Below are positions 10,127 to 18,607 of a DNA stretch of 64,000 nt, one piece after another. The first letter of the stretch is position 1. The number at the start of each line of letters is the position of its first letter. Both the position numbers and the translations under genes were made by a program. This DNA is from Streptomyces sp. 11x1. Lineage in GTDB: Bacteria > Actinomycetota > Actinomycetes > Streptomycetales > Streptomycetaceae. The notes under the pieces were generated by a model. It searched no databases and was not told the origin of the DNA. It worked only from the letters and a program-made list of their open reading frames with translations. The stretch is from contig NZ_CP122458.1 of assembly GCF_032598905.1 (NCBI RefSeq), forward strand, positions 5,357,001-5,421,000. The letters are read 5' to 3'.

Positions 10127-13100
10127 CGATCGACCCACGACTGCTGCGGTACGCGCGTGCCACTCGCTTCTTCCTGGTGGTCGTCGTCGGACTGGGTGTT
10201 GCGGGAGCCGCGCTCGTCATCGCGCAGGCCATGCTCATCGCCGAGGTGGTGGTCGGGGCCTTCCAGTACGGGATGCCGGTCTCCGCACTCCGCACCCCCC
10301 TGCTGCTCCTGGTCGCGGTCGCGCTCGGCCGGGCCCTGGTCTCCTGGCTGACCGAACTGGCCGCTCACCGTGCGAGTGCGGCGGTGAAGTCGGAGCTGCG
10401 GGGGCGGCTGCTGGAACGGGCGACCGCACTGGGGCCCGGCTGGCTGAGCGGACAGCGCACCGGCTCACTGGTTGCCCTCGCCACCCGTGGGGTCGACGCG
10501 CTGGACGACTACTTCTCGCGCTATCTGCCGCAGTTGGGCCTCGCGGTCGTCGTGCCCGTCGCGGTCCTCGCGCGGATCGTCACCGAGGACTGGGTGTCGG
10601 CGGCGATCATCGTCGGGACCTTGCCGCTGATCCCCGTCTTCATGGTGCTCATCGGCTGGGCCACCCGCTCGCAGATGGACCGTCAGTGGCGGCTGCTGTC
10701 ACAGCTGTCGGGGCACTTCCTGGATGTCGTGGCCGGGCTGCCGACGCTGAAGGTGTTCGGCCGGGCCAAGGCCCAGGCCGAGTCGATCAAGCGGATCACC
10801 GGTGAGTACCGCCGGGCGACCATGCGGACGCTGCGGATCGCCTTCCTGTCGTCCTTCGCGCTGGAGCTGCTCGCGACGATCTCGGTGGCCCTGGTCGCGG
10901 TCACCATCGGCATGCGGCTCGTGCACGGCGAGATGGACCTGTACATCGGTCTGGTCATCCTCGTCCTGGCTCCCGAGGCGTATCTGCCCGTCCGGCAGGT
11001 GGGCGCCCAGTTCCATGCGGCCGCCGAGGGGCTCGCGGCCGCCGAGGAGATCTTCGAGATCCTGGAGACCCCGGTGCCGGCGTCCGGGACCGGAACAGTG
11101 CCGCCCGTGAGTGAACTCCGCTTCGACGGGGTGACCGTCCGTTACCCCGGCCGGTCGTACGACGCCGTCTCCGACGTCTCGTTCACCGTGGCCCCCGGTG
11201 AGACGGTGGCCCTCGTCGGGCCGAGTGGCGTAGGCAAGTCGACCCTGCTGAGCGTCCTGTTGGGGTTCACGGCAGCCACCTCCGGCGGGGTGAGGGTCGG
11301 GGGAGCCGACCTCGCCTCGCTCGACCTGGACGCGTGGCGATCGCAGGTGGCCTGGGTGCCGCAGCGGCCGCATCTGTACGCCGGGTCGATCGCGGAGAAC
11401 GTACGGCTGGCCCGTGCGGACGCGGACGAGGAGGCGATACGGCGGGCGCTCGCCGACGCGGGAGCGCTCGATTTCGTGGACGCCCTGCCCGCCGGGGCCG
11501 ACACGGTCCTCGGTGAGGACGGCGTCGGACTCTCCGCCGGACAGCGACAACGCCTCGCTCTCGCCCGGGCGTTCCTCGCCGACCGCCCCGTGCTGCTACT
11601 CGACGAGCCGACGGCCTCGTTGGACGGGGAGACCGAGGCGGAGATCGTGGAGGCGGTACGGCGGCTGGCCGTGGGCCGGACCGTGCTGTTGGTGGTTCAC
11701 CGTCCGGCCCTGCTGGGGGTGGCGGACCGGGTGGTGCGGCTGGAGGAGGCCACCGGGCGCGGGGCGGCGCCGGCCGCCGAGCGGGACCGGGTGCTCGCCG
11801 CCTCCCCTCGGTCGGAACATGAGGAGGCACCGGAGCCGACGCCCGGGGAAGACCTGCCGCTGGAGCGGCGCGGAGGCGTGCTGAGCCGGGTCCGCCGGAT
11901 GGCCGGACCGCGACGGGGCCGGCTCACCCTCGCGCTGCTGCTCGGCAGCCTCGCGCTGGGCAGCGCGGTCGGGCTGATGGCGACCTCCGGATGGCTGATC
12001 TCGCGGGCCTCGCAGCAACCCCCGGTGCTGTATCTGATGGTCGCGGTGACGGCGACGAGGGCGTTCGGGATCGGGCGGGCCGTGTTCCGGTACACCGAGC
12101 GGCTGGTGTCGCACGACGCCGTGCTGCGGATGCTGGCCGACACACGGGTGGCCGTCTACCGGCGGCTCGAACGACTGGCACCCGCAGGACTGCGCACGAT
12201 CCGCCGGGGCGACCTGCTCTCACGGCTGGTCGCCGACGTCGACGCGCTGCAGGACTACTGGGTGCGCTGGCTGCTGCCCGCAGGGGCGGCGGTCACGGTC
12301 TCCGCCGCCTCCGTCGGGTTCACCGCCTGGCTGCTGCCCGAGGCGGGAGCCGCGCTGGCCGTCGGTCTGCTCGCGGCCGGTGCCGGGGTCCCGGTCGTGA
12401 CCGGGGCCGTGGCGCGGCGGGCGGAGTACCGGCTGGCGCCGGCCCGTGGGGTGCTGGCCACGCGTGTGGCCGATCTGCTCACCGGCACCGCCGAGTTGGC
12501 GGTCGCGGGCGCCCTGCCCGCGCGTACGGCGGAGGCACGCCGGGCCGACCGGGCGCTCACCGGGATCGCCTCCCGGGCCGCCACGGCCACCGCGCTCGGC
12601 GACGGGCTCACCGCGCTCGTCTCCGGACTCACCGTCGCCGCCACCGCGCTCTTCGGCGCCCAGGCGGTCGTCGACGGACGGCTGAGCGGTGTGGCCATGG
12701 CCGTCGTCGTGCTCACCCCGCTGGCCGCGTTCGAGGCGGTGCTGGGAATGCCGCTCGCCGTCCAGTTCCGCCAGCGGGTGCGCAGGAGCGCGGAGCGCGT
12801 GTACGAGATGCTGGACACCCCCGAACCCGTCCGCGAACCGGAGGAGTCGGCCGAGGCGCCGGTGTCGCCGTTCCCGCTGCGGCTCGAAGGGCTCGGCGCG
12901 CGGTACGCCGGGCAGGACCGGAACGCGCTCACCGCGCTGGACCTCACCCTCGAGGAGGGCCGCAGGATCGCCGTGGTCGGCGTCTCGGGGGCGGGCAAGA
13001 CGACGCTCGCGCAGGTGCTGTTGCGGTTCCTGGACGCGCGCGAGGGGACCTACACGCTGGGCGGCGTGGACGCGAGCACGCTCGACGGGGACGTCGTGCG

Positions 13101-13617
13101 GCGGCTCGTGGGGCTGTGCGCCCAGGACGCGCACCTCTTCGACAGTTCGGTGCGGGAGAACCTGCTGCTCGCCCGTAAGGACGCCGGTGAGGCGGAGTTG
13201 CGGGACGCGCTCGCGCGGGCACGGCTGCTCGACTGGGCGGACGAACTGCCGGACGGGCTCGACACCTTGATCGGCGAGCACGGGGCGCGGCTGTCTGGCG
13301 GCCAGCGTCAGCGGCTCGCGCTCGCCCGCGCGCTGCTGGCCGATTTCCCGGTCCTCGTTCTCGACGAGCCGGCGGAGCACCTGGACCTGCCGACGGCCGA
13401 CGCGCTCACCGCGGATCTGCTGGCCGCGACCGAGGGCCGTACGACCCTGCTGATCACCCATCGGCTGGTCGGCCTCGACGCGGTGGACGAAGTCGTCGTA
13501 CTGGCGGAGGGGCGCGTCGCGCAGCGCGGGACCTACGCGGAACTGGCCCTGGCGGAAGGCCCCTTGCGGGAGATGGTGGAACGGGAAGCGGCCGGGGAGC
13601 TGCTGGCCGCGGTCTGA
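10120..13617 (+). CDS. cydCD: Fused CydDC thiol-reductant ABC exporter
   Basis: An ABC exporter needed to assemble cytochrome bd, thought to export cysteine/glutathione-type thiols to the periplasmic face. In actinomycetes CydD and CydC are fused, as here (about 1165 residues). The first transmembrane domain is followed by an ATPase with GPSGVGKS and signature LSAGQRQR; the second has GVSGAGKT and LSGGQRQR. The GTG at 10120 is preferred because AGAAGAGGG lies upstream; ATG 10093 has no ribosome binding site and its first residues are just translated parS sequence. It completes the Rex-controlled cyd operon. Confidence 0.95.
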   Translation: MKPIDPRLLRYARATRFFLVVVVGLGVAGAALVIAQAMLIAEVVVGAFQYGMPVSALRTPLLLLVAVALGRALVSWLTELAAHRASAAVKSELRGRLLERATALGPGWLSGQRTGSLVALATRGVDALDDYFSRYLPQLGLAVVVPVAVLARIVTEDWVSAAIIVGTLPLIPVFMVLIGWATRSQMDRQWRLLSQLSGHFLDVVAGLPTLKVFGRAKAQAESIKRITGEYRRATMRTLRIAFLSSFALELLATISVALVAVTIGMRLVHGEMDLYIGLVILVLAPEAYLPVRQVGAQFHAAAEGLAAAEEIFEILETPVPASGTGTVPPVSELRFDGVTVRYPGRSYDAVSDVSFTVAPGETVALVGPSGVGKSTLLSVLLGFTAATSGGVRVGGADLASLDLDAWRSQVAWVPQRPHLYAGSIAENVRLARADADEEAIRRALADAGALDFVDALPAGADTVLGEDGVGLSAGQRQRLALARAFLADRPVLLLDEPTASLDGETEAEIVEAVRRLAVGRTVLLVVHRPALLGVADRVVRLEEATGRGAAPAAERDRVLAASPRSEHEEAPEPTPGEDLPLERRGGVLSRVRRMAGPRRGRLTLALLLGSLALGSAVGLMATSGWLISRASQQPPVLYLMVAVTATRAFGIGRAVFRYTERLVSHDAVLRMLADTRVAVYRRLERLAPAGLRTIRRGDLLSRLVADVDALQDYWVRWLLPAGAAVTVSAASVGFTAWLLPEAGAALAVGLLAAGAGVPVVTGAVARRAEYRLAPARGVLATRVADLLTGTAELAVAGALPARTAEARRADRALTGIASRAATATALGDGLTALVSGLTVAATALFGAQAVVDGRLSGVAMAVVVLTPLAAFEAVLGMPLAVQFRQRVRRSAERVYEMLDTPEPVREPEESAEAPVSPFPLRLEGLGARYAGQDRNALTALDLTLEEGRRIAVVGVSGAGKTTLAQVLLRFLDAREGTYTLGGVDASTLDGDVVRRLVGLCAQDAHLFDSSVRENLLLARKDAGEAELRDALARARLLDWADELPDGLDTLIGEHGARLSGGQRQRLALARALLADFPVLVLDEPAEHLDLPTADALTADLLAATEGRTTLLITHRLVGLDAVDEVVVLAEGRVAQRGTYAELALAEGPLREMVEREAAGELLAAV

Positions 13618-13891
13618 GCGCCTCGCGGGTGCCCTGGCCGCCGGTCCCTGTCGGCTGATCCTTGGCCACAGGGCCGGTGTCGCCGGTCGTGCCGCCGCCC
13701 CACCGGTCCTGATGACCTGCTGATCAGGCCCGCCTTCCGCACGGGACTGCCCCGGTTGCAAGGGGCCGCGCCGAACGCCCCGCGGTCCGGCCCCTGTTCG
13801 GCTCATTCGCTTGGCCCGTACGGGTCAGAGTGTCCCCCGGCCGTACGACTCGAACAGGACTGTGGCGCGGGGCAGGTCCACGATCGCTGCT

Positions 13892-14965
13892 ATGCGCTTC
13901 TCTCGCCGACACTCGCTGCTCGTCGCCGTGGTGCTGTGCGCCTCGGCCACCGTCGCGGTCCGGCCGACGGCGGCCGACAGCGATCGCAGAGGGGCCGGCG
14001 GGGCCTCGGGAGCGTCCGCGGAGGAGGGCATCAGCGCCCGGGTGGCGAGGCTGTTCGAGGAAGCGGCGGTGGCCACCCAGCGGTACGAGGCGGGTCGGCA
14101 GGCGGCGGAGGCACAGAAGGCGCGGACGGAGCGACTGGAGAAGCTGCTCACCCGGGAGCGGAAGCAGATCGCGGTGCTCAACGCCGATCTCGGCCGGATC
14201 GCGCGCGCCCAGTACCGCGAGGGCGGCGGGGTGCCGTACACCGCGCAGATGTTGTTCGCGAAGGACACCGAAGAGCTGATGCGAGGTCAGCGGGCGGTCT
14301 GGCAGGCCGATCTGGCCGTCAACAACGCCGTGGCCAGGAGCCGTCGCGCGGAGACGCGGCTGGCCGCGGACGAGGCCGAGGCGACCAAGGCGTGGCGAGC
14401 GCTGGAGGAGTGGAGGACCGGGCTCTCCGGGATCAAGAAGACGATCGAGCAGAAGCTCGAAGAGGCGCAGTGGACGCTTCAGGGCCAGGCCGACGAGGCG
14501 GTCGCGGCCGGTGCCTGCCGGGGAGCCGTCCGCCTGGAGCAACCGGACGGCAAGCGGTCGAGCAGGTGGGTGGCTCCGGTGGCCACGTACGAACTCTCCG
14601 CGGGCTACGGCAGCGGTGGTGAGCGCTGGGCCAGTCGGCACACCGGGCAGGATTTCGCGGTGCCGATCGGCACGCCGGTACGGGCGGTCGGTGCGGGCCG
14701 CGTGGTGAAGGTGTCGTGCGGGGGTGCCTTCGGCATCGAGATCGTCGTCGAGCACGCGGGCGGCTACTTCACGCAGTACGCACACCTCGCCGCCGTCACC
14801 GTCGATCAGGGGGACCGTGTGGGCCCGGGCCAGTGGATCGGTCAGTCGGGCACCACCGGCAACTCCACGGGACCCCACCTGCACTTCGAGGTACGGGTCA
14901 CCCCGGAGCTGGGCTCGGGGGTGGACCCCGTGCCGTGGCTGCGCAAGCGCGGGGTGACGTTGTAG
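13892..14965 (+). CDS. Secreted coiled-coil M23 peptidase (LytM-type)
   Basis: A predicted exported peptidoglycan endopeptidase. It has an N-terminal signal peptide (MRFSRRHSLLVAVVLCASA), then a long charged coiled coil (about residues 45-185), then a C-terminal LytM/M23 domain. That domain carries the metal motifs HTGQDFAVP (H-x3-D) and GPHLHFEV (HxH). The layout resembles NlpD/EnvC-type cell-wall hydrolase regulators. The ATG at 13892 is chosen because the signal peptide begins there; the longer frame from 13811 adds non-signal sequence. All Zn-site residues are present, so it could be active. Confidence 0.9.
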   Translation: MRFSRRHSLLVAVVLCASATVAVRPTAADSDRRGAGGASGASAEEGISARVARLFEEAAVATQRYEAGRQAAEAQKARTERLEKLLTRERKQIAVLNADLGRIARAQYREGGGVPYTAQMLFAKDTEELMRGQRAVWQADLAVNNAVARSRRAETRLAADEAEATKAWRALEEWRTGLSGIKKTIEQKLEEAQWTLQGQADEAVAAGACRGAVRLEQPDGKRSSRWVAPVATYELSAGYGSGGERWASRHTGQDFAVPIGTPVRAVGAGRVVKVSCGGAFGIEIVVEHAGGYFTQYAHLAAVTVDQGDRVGPGQWIGQSGTTGNSTGPHLHFEVRVTPELGSGVDPVPWLRKRGVTL

Positions 14966-14988
14966 ATGGGCGCTGCGCCGGGTCTGGT

Positions 14989-15867
14989 CTACAGACGCTC
15001 CGCCAGCAGTCGCTCGATCACGACCGCCACCCCGTCCTCGTTGTTGGCCACGGTCCGGCCGGAGGCCGCCGCGAGGACGTCCGGGTGCGCGTTGCCCATG
15101 GCGTACGACTGGCCGGCCCAGGTGAGCATCTCGACATCGTTCGGCATGTCCCCGAAGGCGACGACCTCCTCGTGGGAGATACCGCGCTCGGCGCAGCACA
15201 GGGCGAGGGTGCTGGCCTTGGAGACGCCCGGACCGCTGATCTCCAGCAGGGCACTGGGGCTGGAGCGGGTGATGGTGGCGCGGTCGCCGACGGCGAAGCG
15301 CGCGGTGGCGAGGAAGTCGTCGGGGTCGATCGACGGGTGGTAGGCGAGGATCTTCAGCACCGGCTCGTGATCGGCCACACCACCCGGGGCCAGCAGTTTC
15401 TCGGCGGGCGCCAGGGTGTCGGGGATCTCCATGTGGAGCTTCGGGTACTCGGGCTCCTGGTTGAAGCCGTACGTCTGCTCGACCGCGTACACCGTGCCCG
15501 GCGCGGCCTCGCGCAACAGCCGTACGGCGTCGAGCGCGTTCTCGCGCGCCAGCCCACGGACCTTGACGAAGCTGTGGGTACCGGGGCCGCCGTGCAGGTC
15601 GACCACGGCGGCGCCGTTTCCGCAGATCGCCAGGCCGTGGCCGTGGACGTGCTCGCTGACGACGTCCATCCAGCGGGCCGGGCGCCCGGTGACGAAGAAG
15701 ACCTCGACGCCCGCCTCCTCGGCGGCCGCGAGGGCGGCGACGGTGCGGGGGGAGACCGACTTGTCGTCGCGGAGCAGGGTGCCGTCGAGGTCCGTGGCTA
15801 TCAGCCGGAGCGGGACGGTCGGGGCCGGGGGCTCGGGCTGTCTCGTCGCTGAGGTCACGGACCCCAT
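14989..15867 (-). CDS. HAD-superfamily Cof-type phosphatase
   Basis: A cytoplasmic phosphatase of the Cof/YbiV class acting on small phosphorylated metabolites. Motif I is DLDGTLL with the nucleophilic Asp. Motif II Thr is in FVTGRPA, and motifs III/IV are in [16 protein letters not shown]. The large cap domain is of the C2 type. About 290 residues. The start is uncertain: ATG 15867 has little ribosome binding sequence and a GTG slightly downstream is possible. A paralogue with the same architecture lies at 25905-26831, next to serS. Confidence 0.92.
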   Translation of the reverse strand: MGSVTSATRQPEPPAPTVPLRLIATDLDGTLLRDDKSVSPRTVAALAAAEEAGVEVFFVTGRPARWMDVVSEHVHGHGLAICGNGAAVVDLHGGPGTHSFVKVRGLARENALDAVRLLREAAPGTVYAVEQTYGFNQEPEYPKLHMEIPDTLAPAEKLLAPGGVADHEPVLKILAYHPSIDPDDFLATARFAVGDRATITRSSPSALLEISGPGVSKASTLALCCAERGISHEEVVAFGDMPNDVEMLTWAGQSYAMGNAHPDVLAAASGRTVANNEDGVAVVIERLLAERL

Positions 15868-16021
15868 TGTCGCGCATATGCGCGCACGGCCGTGCGGGTA
15901 CCCGCACAAGTGAGTGATCAAGGGCCGTGGCCGTCCCGCTGCCCGACCTGTTACCGACGCCGTTCTCGCGGGCGTACGAGCCGCGGTACGCGGCTCGTAC
16001 GCGACGGCTTCGGGGCGGTGG

Positions 16022-16924
16022 TCACGCCAGCTGGGCCGGGGCCTCCATGGCGATTCGCTCGAAGACCTTCTCGTCGGCGGCGAAGTCCGAGTCCGGGATC
16101 GGCCAGTGGATCACGAGGTCGGTGAAGCCCAGCTCGGCGTGGCGGCCCGCGAAGTCCACGAAGGCGTCGAGCGACTCCAGGGGGCGGCCTCGGTCCGGGG
16201 TGAAGCCGGTGAGGAGGATCTTGTCGAGGCGGGACGCGTCGCGGCCGACCGCGGCGGCCGTGTCGGCCAGCTTCTCGACCTGCCCACGAATGGCCTGAAC
16301 CGACTGTCCGGGCGTGCCCGTCTCGAACAGCTTCGGGTCGCCGGTGGTGACCCAGGCCTGCCCGTACCGGGCGGCCAGCCGCATTCCGCGCGGCCCGGTG
16401 GCGGCCACCGCGAAGGGCAGCCGGGGCCGCTGGACGCAGCCGGGGATGTTGCGGGCCTCGTGCGCGGAGTAGTAGTCGCCCTCGTACGAGACCGAGTCCT
16501 CGGTGAGCAGGCGGTCGAGCAGGGGGACGAACTCGGCGAGACGTTCGGCGCGCTCTCGCGGCGTCCACGGTTCCTGGCCGAGCGCGGTGGCGTCGAAGCC
16601 GGTTCCGCCCGCGCCGACGCCCAGGGTGATCCGGCCGCCGGAGATGTCGTCGAGGGAGATGAGTTCCTTGGCGAGGGTGACCGGATGCCGGAAGTTCGGC
16701 GAGGTCACGAGCGTGCCGAGGCGGATGCGGTCGGTGACGGCGGCCGCCGCGGTCAGGGTGGGCACGGCGCCGAACCACGGCCGGTCCCGGAAGGTACGCC
16801 AGGACAGGTGGTCGTACGTGAACGCGGTGTGGAACCCGAGCTGCTCAGCCCGCTGCCACATGTCACGGCTGCCCTCGTGCCAGCGTAGGTACGGCAGGAT
16901 CACGGTGCTCAGACGCAGACTCAT
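16022..16924 (-). CDS. LLM-class (F420/FMN-dependent) oxidoreductase
   Basis: A luciferase-like TIM-barrel oxidoreductase of 300 residues. In actinomycetes this class usually uses coenzyme F420. Family features include the N-terminal strand VILPYLRWH, the YDHLSWRTF segment, and the [15 protein letters not shown] glycine-rich loop. The substrate is unknown and neighbours give no pathway context. Confidence 0.85.
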   Translation of the reverse strand: MSLRLSTVILPYLRWHEGSRDMWQRAEQLGFHTAFTYDHLSWRTFRDRPWFGAVPTLTAAAAVTDRIRLGTLVTSPNFRHPVTLAKELISLDDISGGRITLGVGAGGTGFDATALGQEPWTPRERAERLAEFVPLLDRLLTEDSVSYEGDYYSAHEARNIPGCVQRPRLPFAVAATGPRGMRLAARYGQAWVTTGDPKLFETGTPGQSVQAIRGQVEKLADTAAAVGRDASRLDKILLTGFTPDRGRPLESLDAFVDFAGRHAELGFTDLVIHWPIPDSDFAADEKVFERIAMEAPAQLA

Positions 16925-16960
16925 ACCCCGAGCGTAAAGGCCCCCGTGGTGTGGTTGCGC

Positions 16961-17509
16961 TCAGTGCGACTCGGGAAACCGCAGGTACCGGGGCGGAACC
17001 GTCTCGGTCAACCACACCCCGTTGTCGCTGACACGGAAGACGTGGCCGTCGCGGTGCATGGCGCCCGCGTCCACCGACAGCACGACGGGGCGCCCCCGGC
17101 GGGCGCCGACACGGGTGGCGGTCTCGCGGTCGGGTGAGAGGTGCACGTCGTGCCGGTTCATGGCGCGCAGTCCCTCGGCGCGGATCGCGCCGAGATAGGC
17201 CGCGACGGTCCCGTGGTAGAGGTGTGCGGGCGGGGTGGCCGGGGACAGGCCCAGGTCGACCTCGACGGTGTGGCCCTGGTTGGCGCGGATCCGGTCGCCG
17301 TCGACCGCGAAGCGTCGCTTGTCGTTGACCTCGACCACATGGTCGAGCTCGGCCCTGGTGAAGGGGAAGCCGTGGGCGGCGGCCGCCGCCATGAGGGTGT
17401 CGATCCCGACCCAGCCGCCCTCGTCGAGCGTGAGCCCGATCCGCTCCGGCTGGTGTCTCAGGTGCTTCGAGAGGTACTTCGACACTCTCACGGTACGTCG
17501 TTCGTTCAT
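16961..17509 (-). CDS. kptA: RNA 2'-phosphotransferase (Tpt1/KptA family)
   Basis: KptA removes a 2'-phosphate from RNA using NAD+, giving ADP-ribose 1'',2''-cyclic phosphate; its role in bacteria is unclear. The 182-residue protein has the family landmarks SKYLSKHLRHQPE near the N-terminus, RIRANQGHT, LYHGT, and the R-H dyad region NRHDVHLSPD. The ATG at 17509 is preferred; an upstream extension to 17593 crosses DnaA-box sequence and is unlikely to be coding. Confidence 0.9.
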   Translation of the reverse strand: MNERRTVRVSKYLSKHLRHQPERIGLTLDEGGWVGIDTLMAAAAAHGFPFTRAELDHVVEVNDKRRFAVDGDRIRANQGHTVEVDLGLSPATPPAHLYHGTVAAYLGAIRAEGLRAMNRHDVHLSPDRETATRVGARRGRPVVLSVDAGAMHRDGHVFRVSDNGVWLTETVPPRYLRFPESH

Positions 17510-17585
17510 CTCGCCAGCGTGCCCGGCGAGACCTGCGTCACGCACTTGATTTTGCCGCGGATGTTTGATCCACAGCCAAATGTAG

Positions 17586-17619
17586 TTATCCACAGGGGAA
17601 TTGAAGATTCTGTGGACAA
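17586..17619. promoter_or_regulatory. Pair of DnaA boxes
   Basis: TTATCCACA (17586-17594) and, in the opposite orientation, TGTGGACAA (17611-17619) lie 16 bp apart in the kptA-merR gap. Both are full consensus boxes. Confidence 0.65.
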
Positions 17620-17650
17620 CGGCCTGCCGGATTCAGGGTTATTGATCAAT

Positions 17651-18607
17651 TTATCCGATTTCTTCCGTATTTGCGGCAAGAGCATCCAAAGCGCGCGACT
17701 GCACCTCGCGTTCGGCGGCGGCTGTGACGAAGGCGGACACCTGCTCCGGACCAACCAGCTTCTCCACCGCTCGTATCGTGGACGCTGCGATGAGCACGGA
17801 ACGCGACTCCTCCGCGGGTTCGGCCCGCGCGTCGGAGCCGAGATGTCGGCGCAGTCGGCGGGTGGCGAACAGCCGCATCGCGCGCGCGAGTTCGGCGTCC
17901 ACCGTCTGCCGCGCGAGCGGCCTCAGCCGCCGCACCAGCGCGGCCGCCTCGACCGCGTCGGCCTCGGTCGGTGGCCGGTGCTGCCCGAGCGAGAGGGCGA
18001 ACACATGCTCGGTGGTGAACTCCAGGAAACGCGTGGCGATGTGCTCGACCTGACCCCTCAACTCCCGTAGATGACCGGCGATCGCGGACAGCGGCACGCC
18101 GGCCGCGTGCAACTCGGCGGCCACGGACAGCTCTTGGGGGCTCGGCACGAGGAACAGGTCCTCGTCGTCCGGAACCGGCACCAGTACACCCAGGTCGACG
18201 GCGTCCGCCACCGCCGTCTCGTCGGGAGGGCCGCCGAACCGTTCGATCAACTCGGTCCGCGAGATCCGTACGGCCCTCTCGTCGGTCCACGGCCCCTCGA
18301 CCTCCGCGGCCAGGCCGAGGACCCCGCCGAGACCGCGGCCCGTGTCCCACGCCTCCAGGAGCTCCTTGATGGAGGCGAGGGTGTAGCCGCGGTCGAGGAG
18401 GTCGGCGATCTGGCGCAGCCTGGTCAGGTGCGCGTCGGAGTACACGTTGGCGCGGCCGCGCCGCTCGGGGCTCGGGAGGAGTCCGCGGTCCTGGTAGGCG
18501 CGGATCGTGCGGACCGTGACGCCGCTGTGGTGCGCCAGGTCGTCGATGCGGTACACGGCGCCCGCCGGTGCGTCGTCCCGCTCGTCCCGCTCGACCCGAC
18601 GGCTCAC
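17651..18607 (-). CDS. MerR-family transcriptional regulator
   Basis: A 318-residue regulator. The N-terminal MerR winged helix reads YRIDDLAHHSGVTVRTIRAY..GLLPSPERRGRANVYSD, followed by the LRQIADLLDRGYTLASIKELL helix. A long helical C-terminal region (residues 100-318) is of unknown ligand. It begins with a GTG at 18607 that overlaps the stop of the hydrolase/SDR fusion by four bases (GTGA), so the two are translationally coupled. It likely controls that operon. Confidence 0.92.
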   Translation of the reverse strand: MSRRVERDERDDAPAGAVYRIDDLAHHSGVTVRTIRAYQDRGLLPSPERRGRANVYSDAHLTRLRQIADLLDRGYTLASIKELLEAWDTGRGLGGVLGLAAEVEGPWTDERAVRISRTELIERFGGPPDETAVADAVDLGVLVPVPDDEDLFLVPSPQELSVAAELHAAGVPLSAIAGHLRELRGQVEHIATRFLEFTTEHVFALSLGQHRPPTEADAVEAAALVRRLRPLARQTVDAELARAMRLFATRRLRRHLGSDARAEPAEESRSVLIAASTIRAVEKLVGPEQVSAFVTAAAEREVQSRALDALAANTEEIG

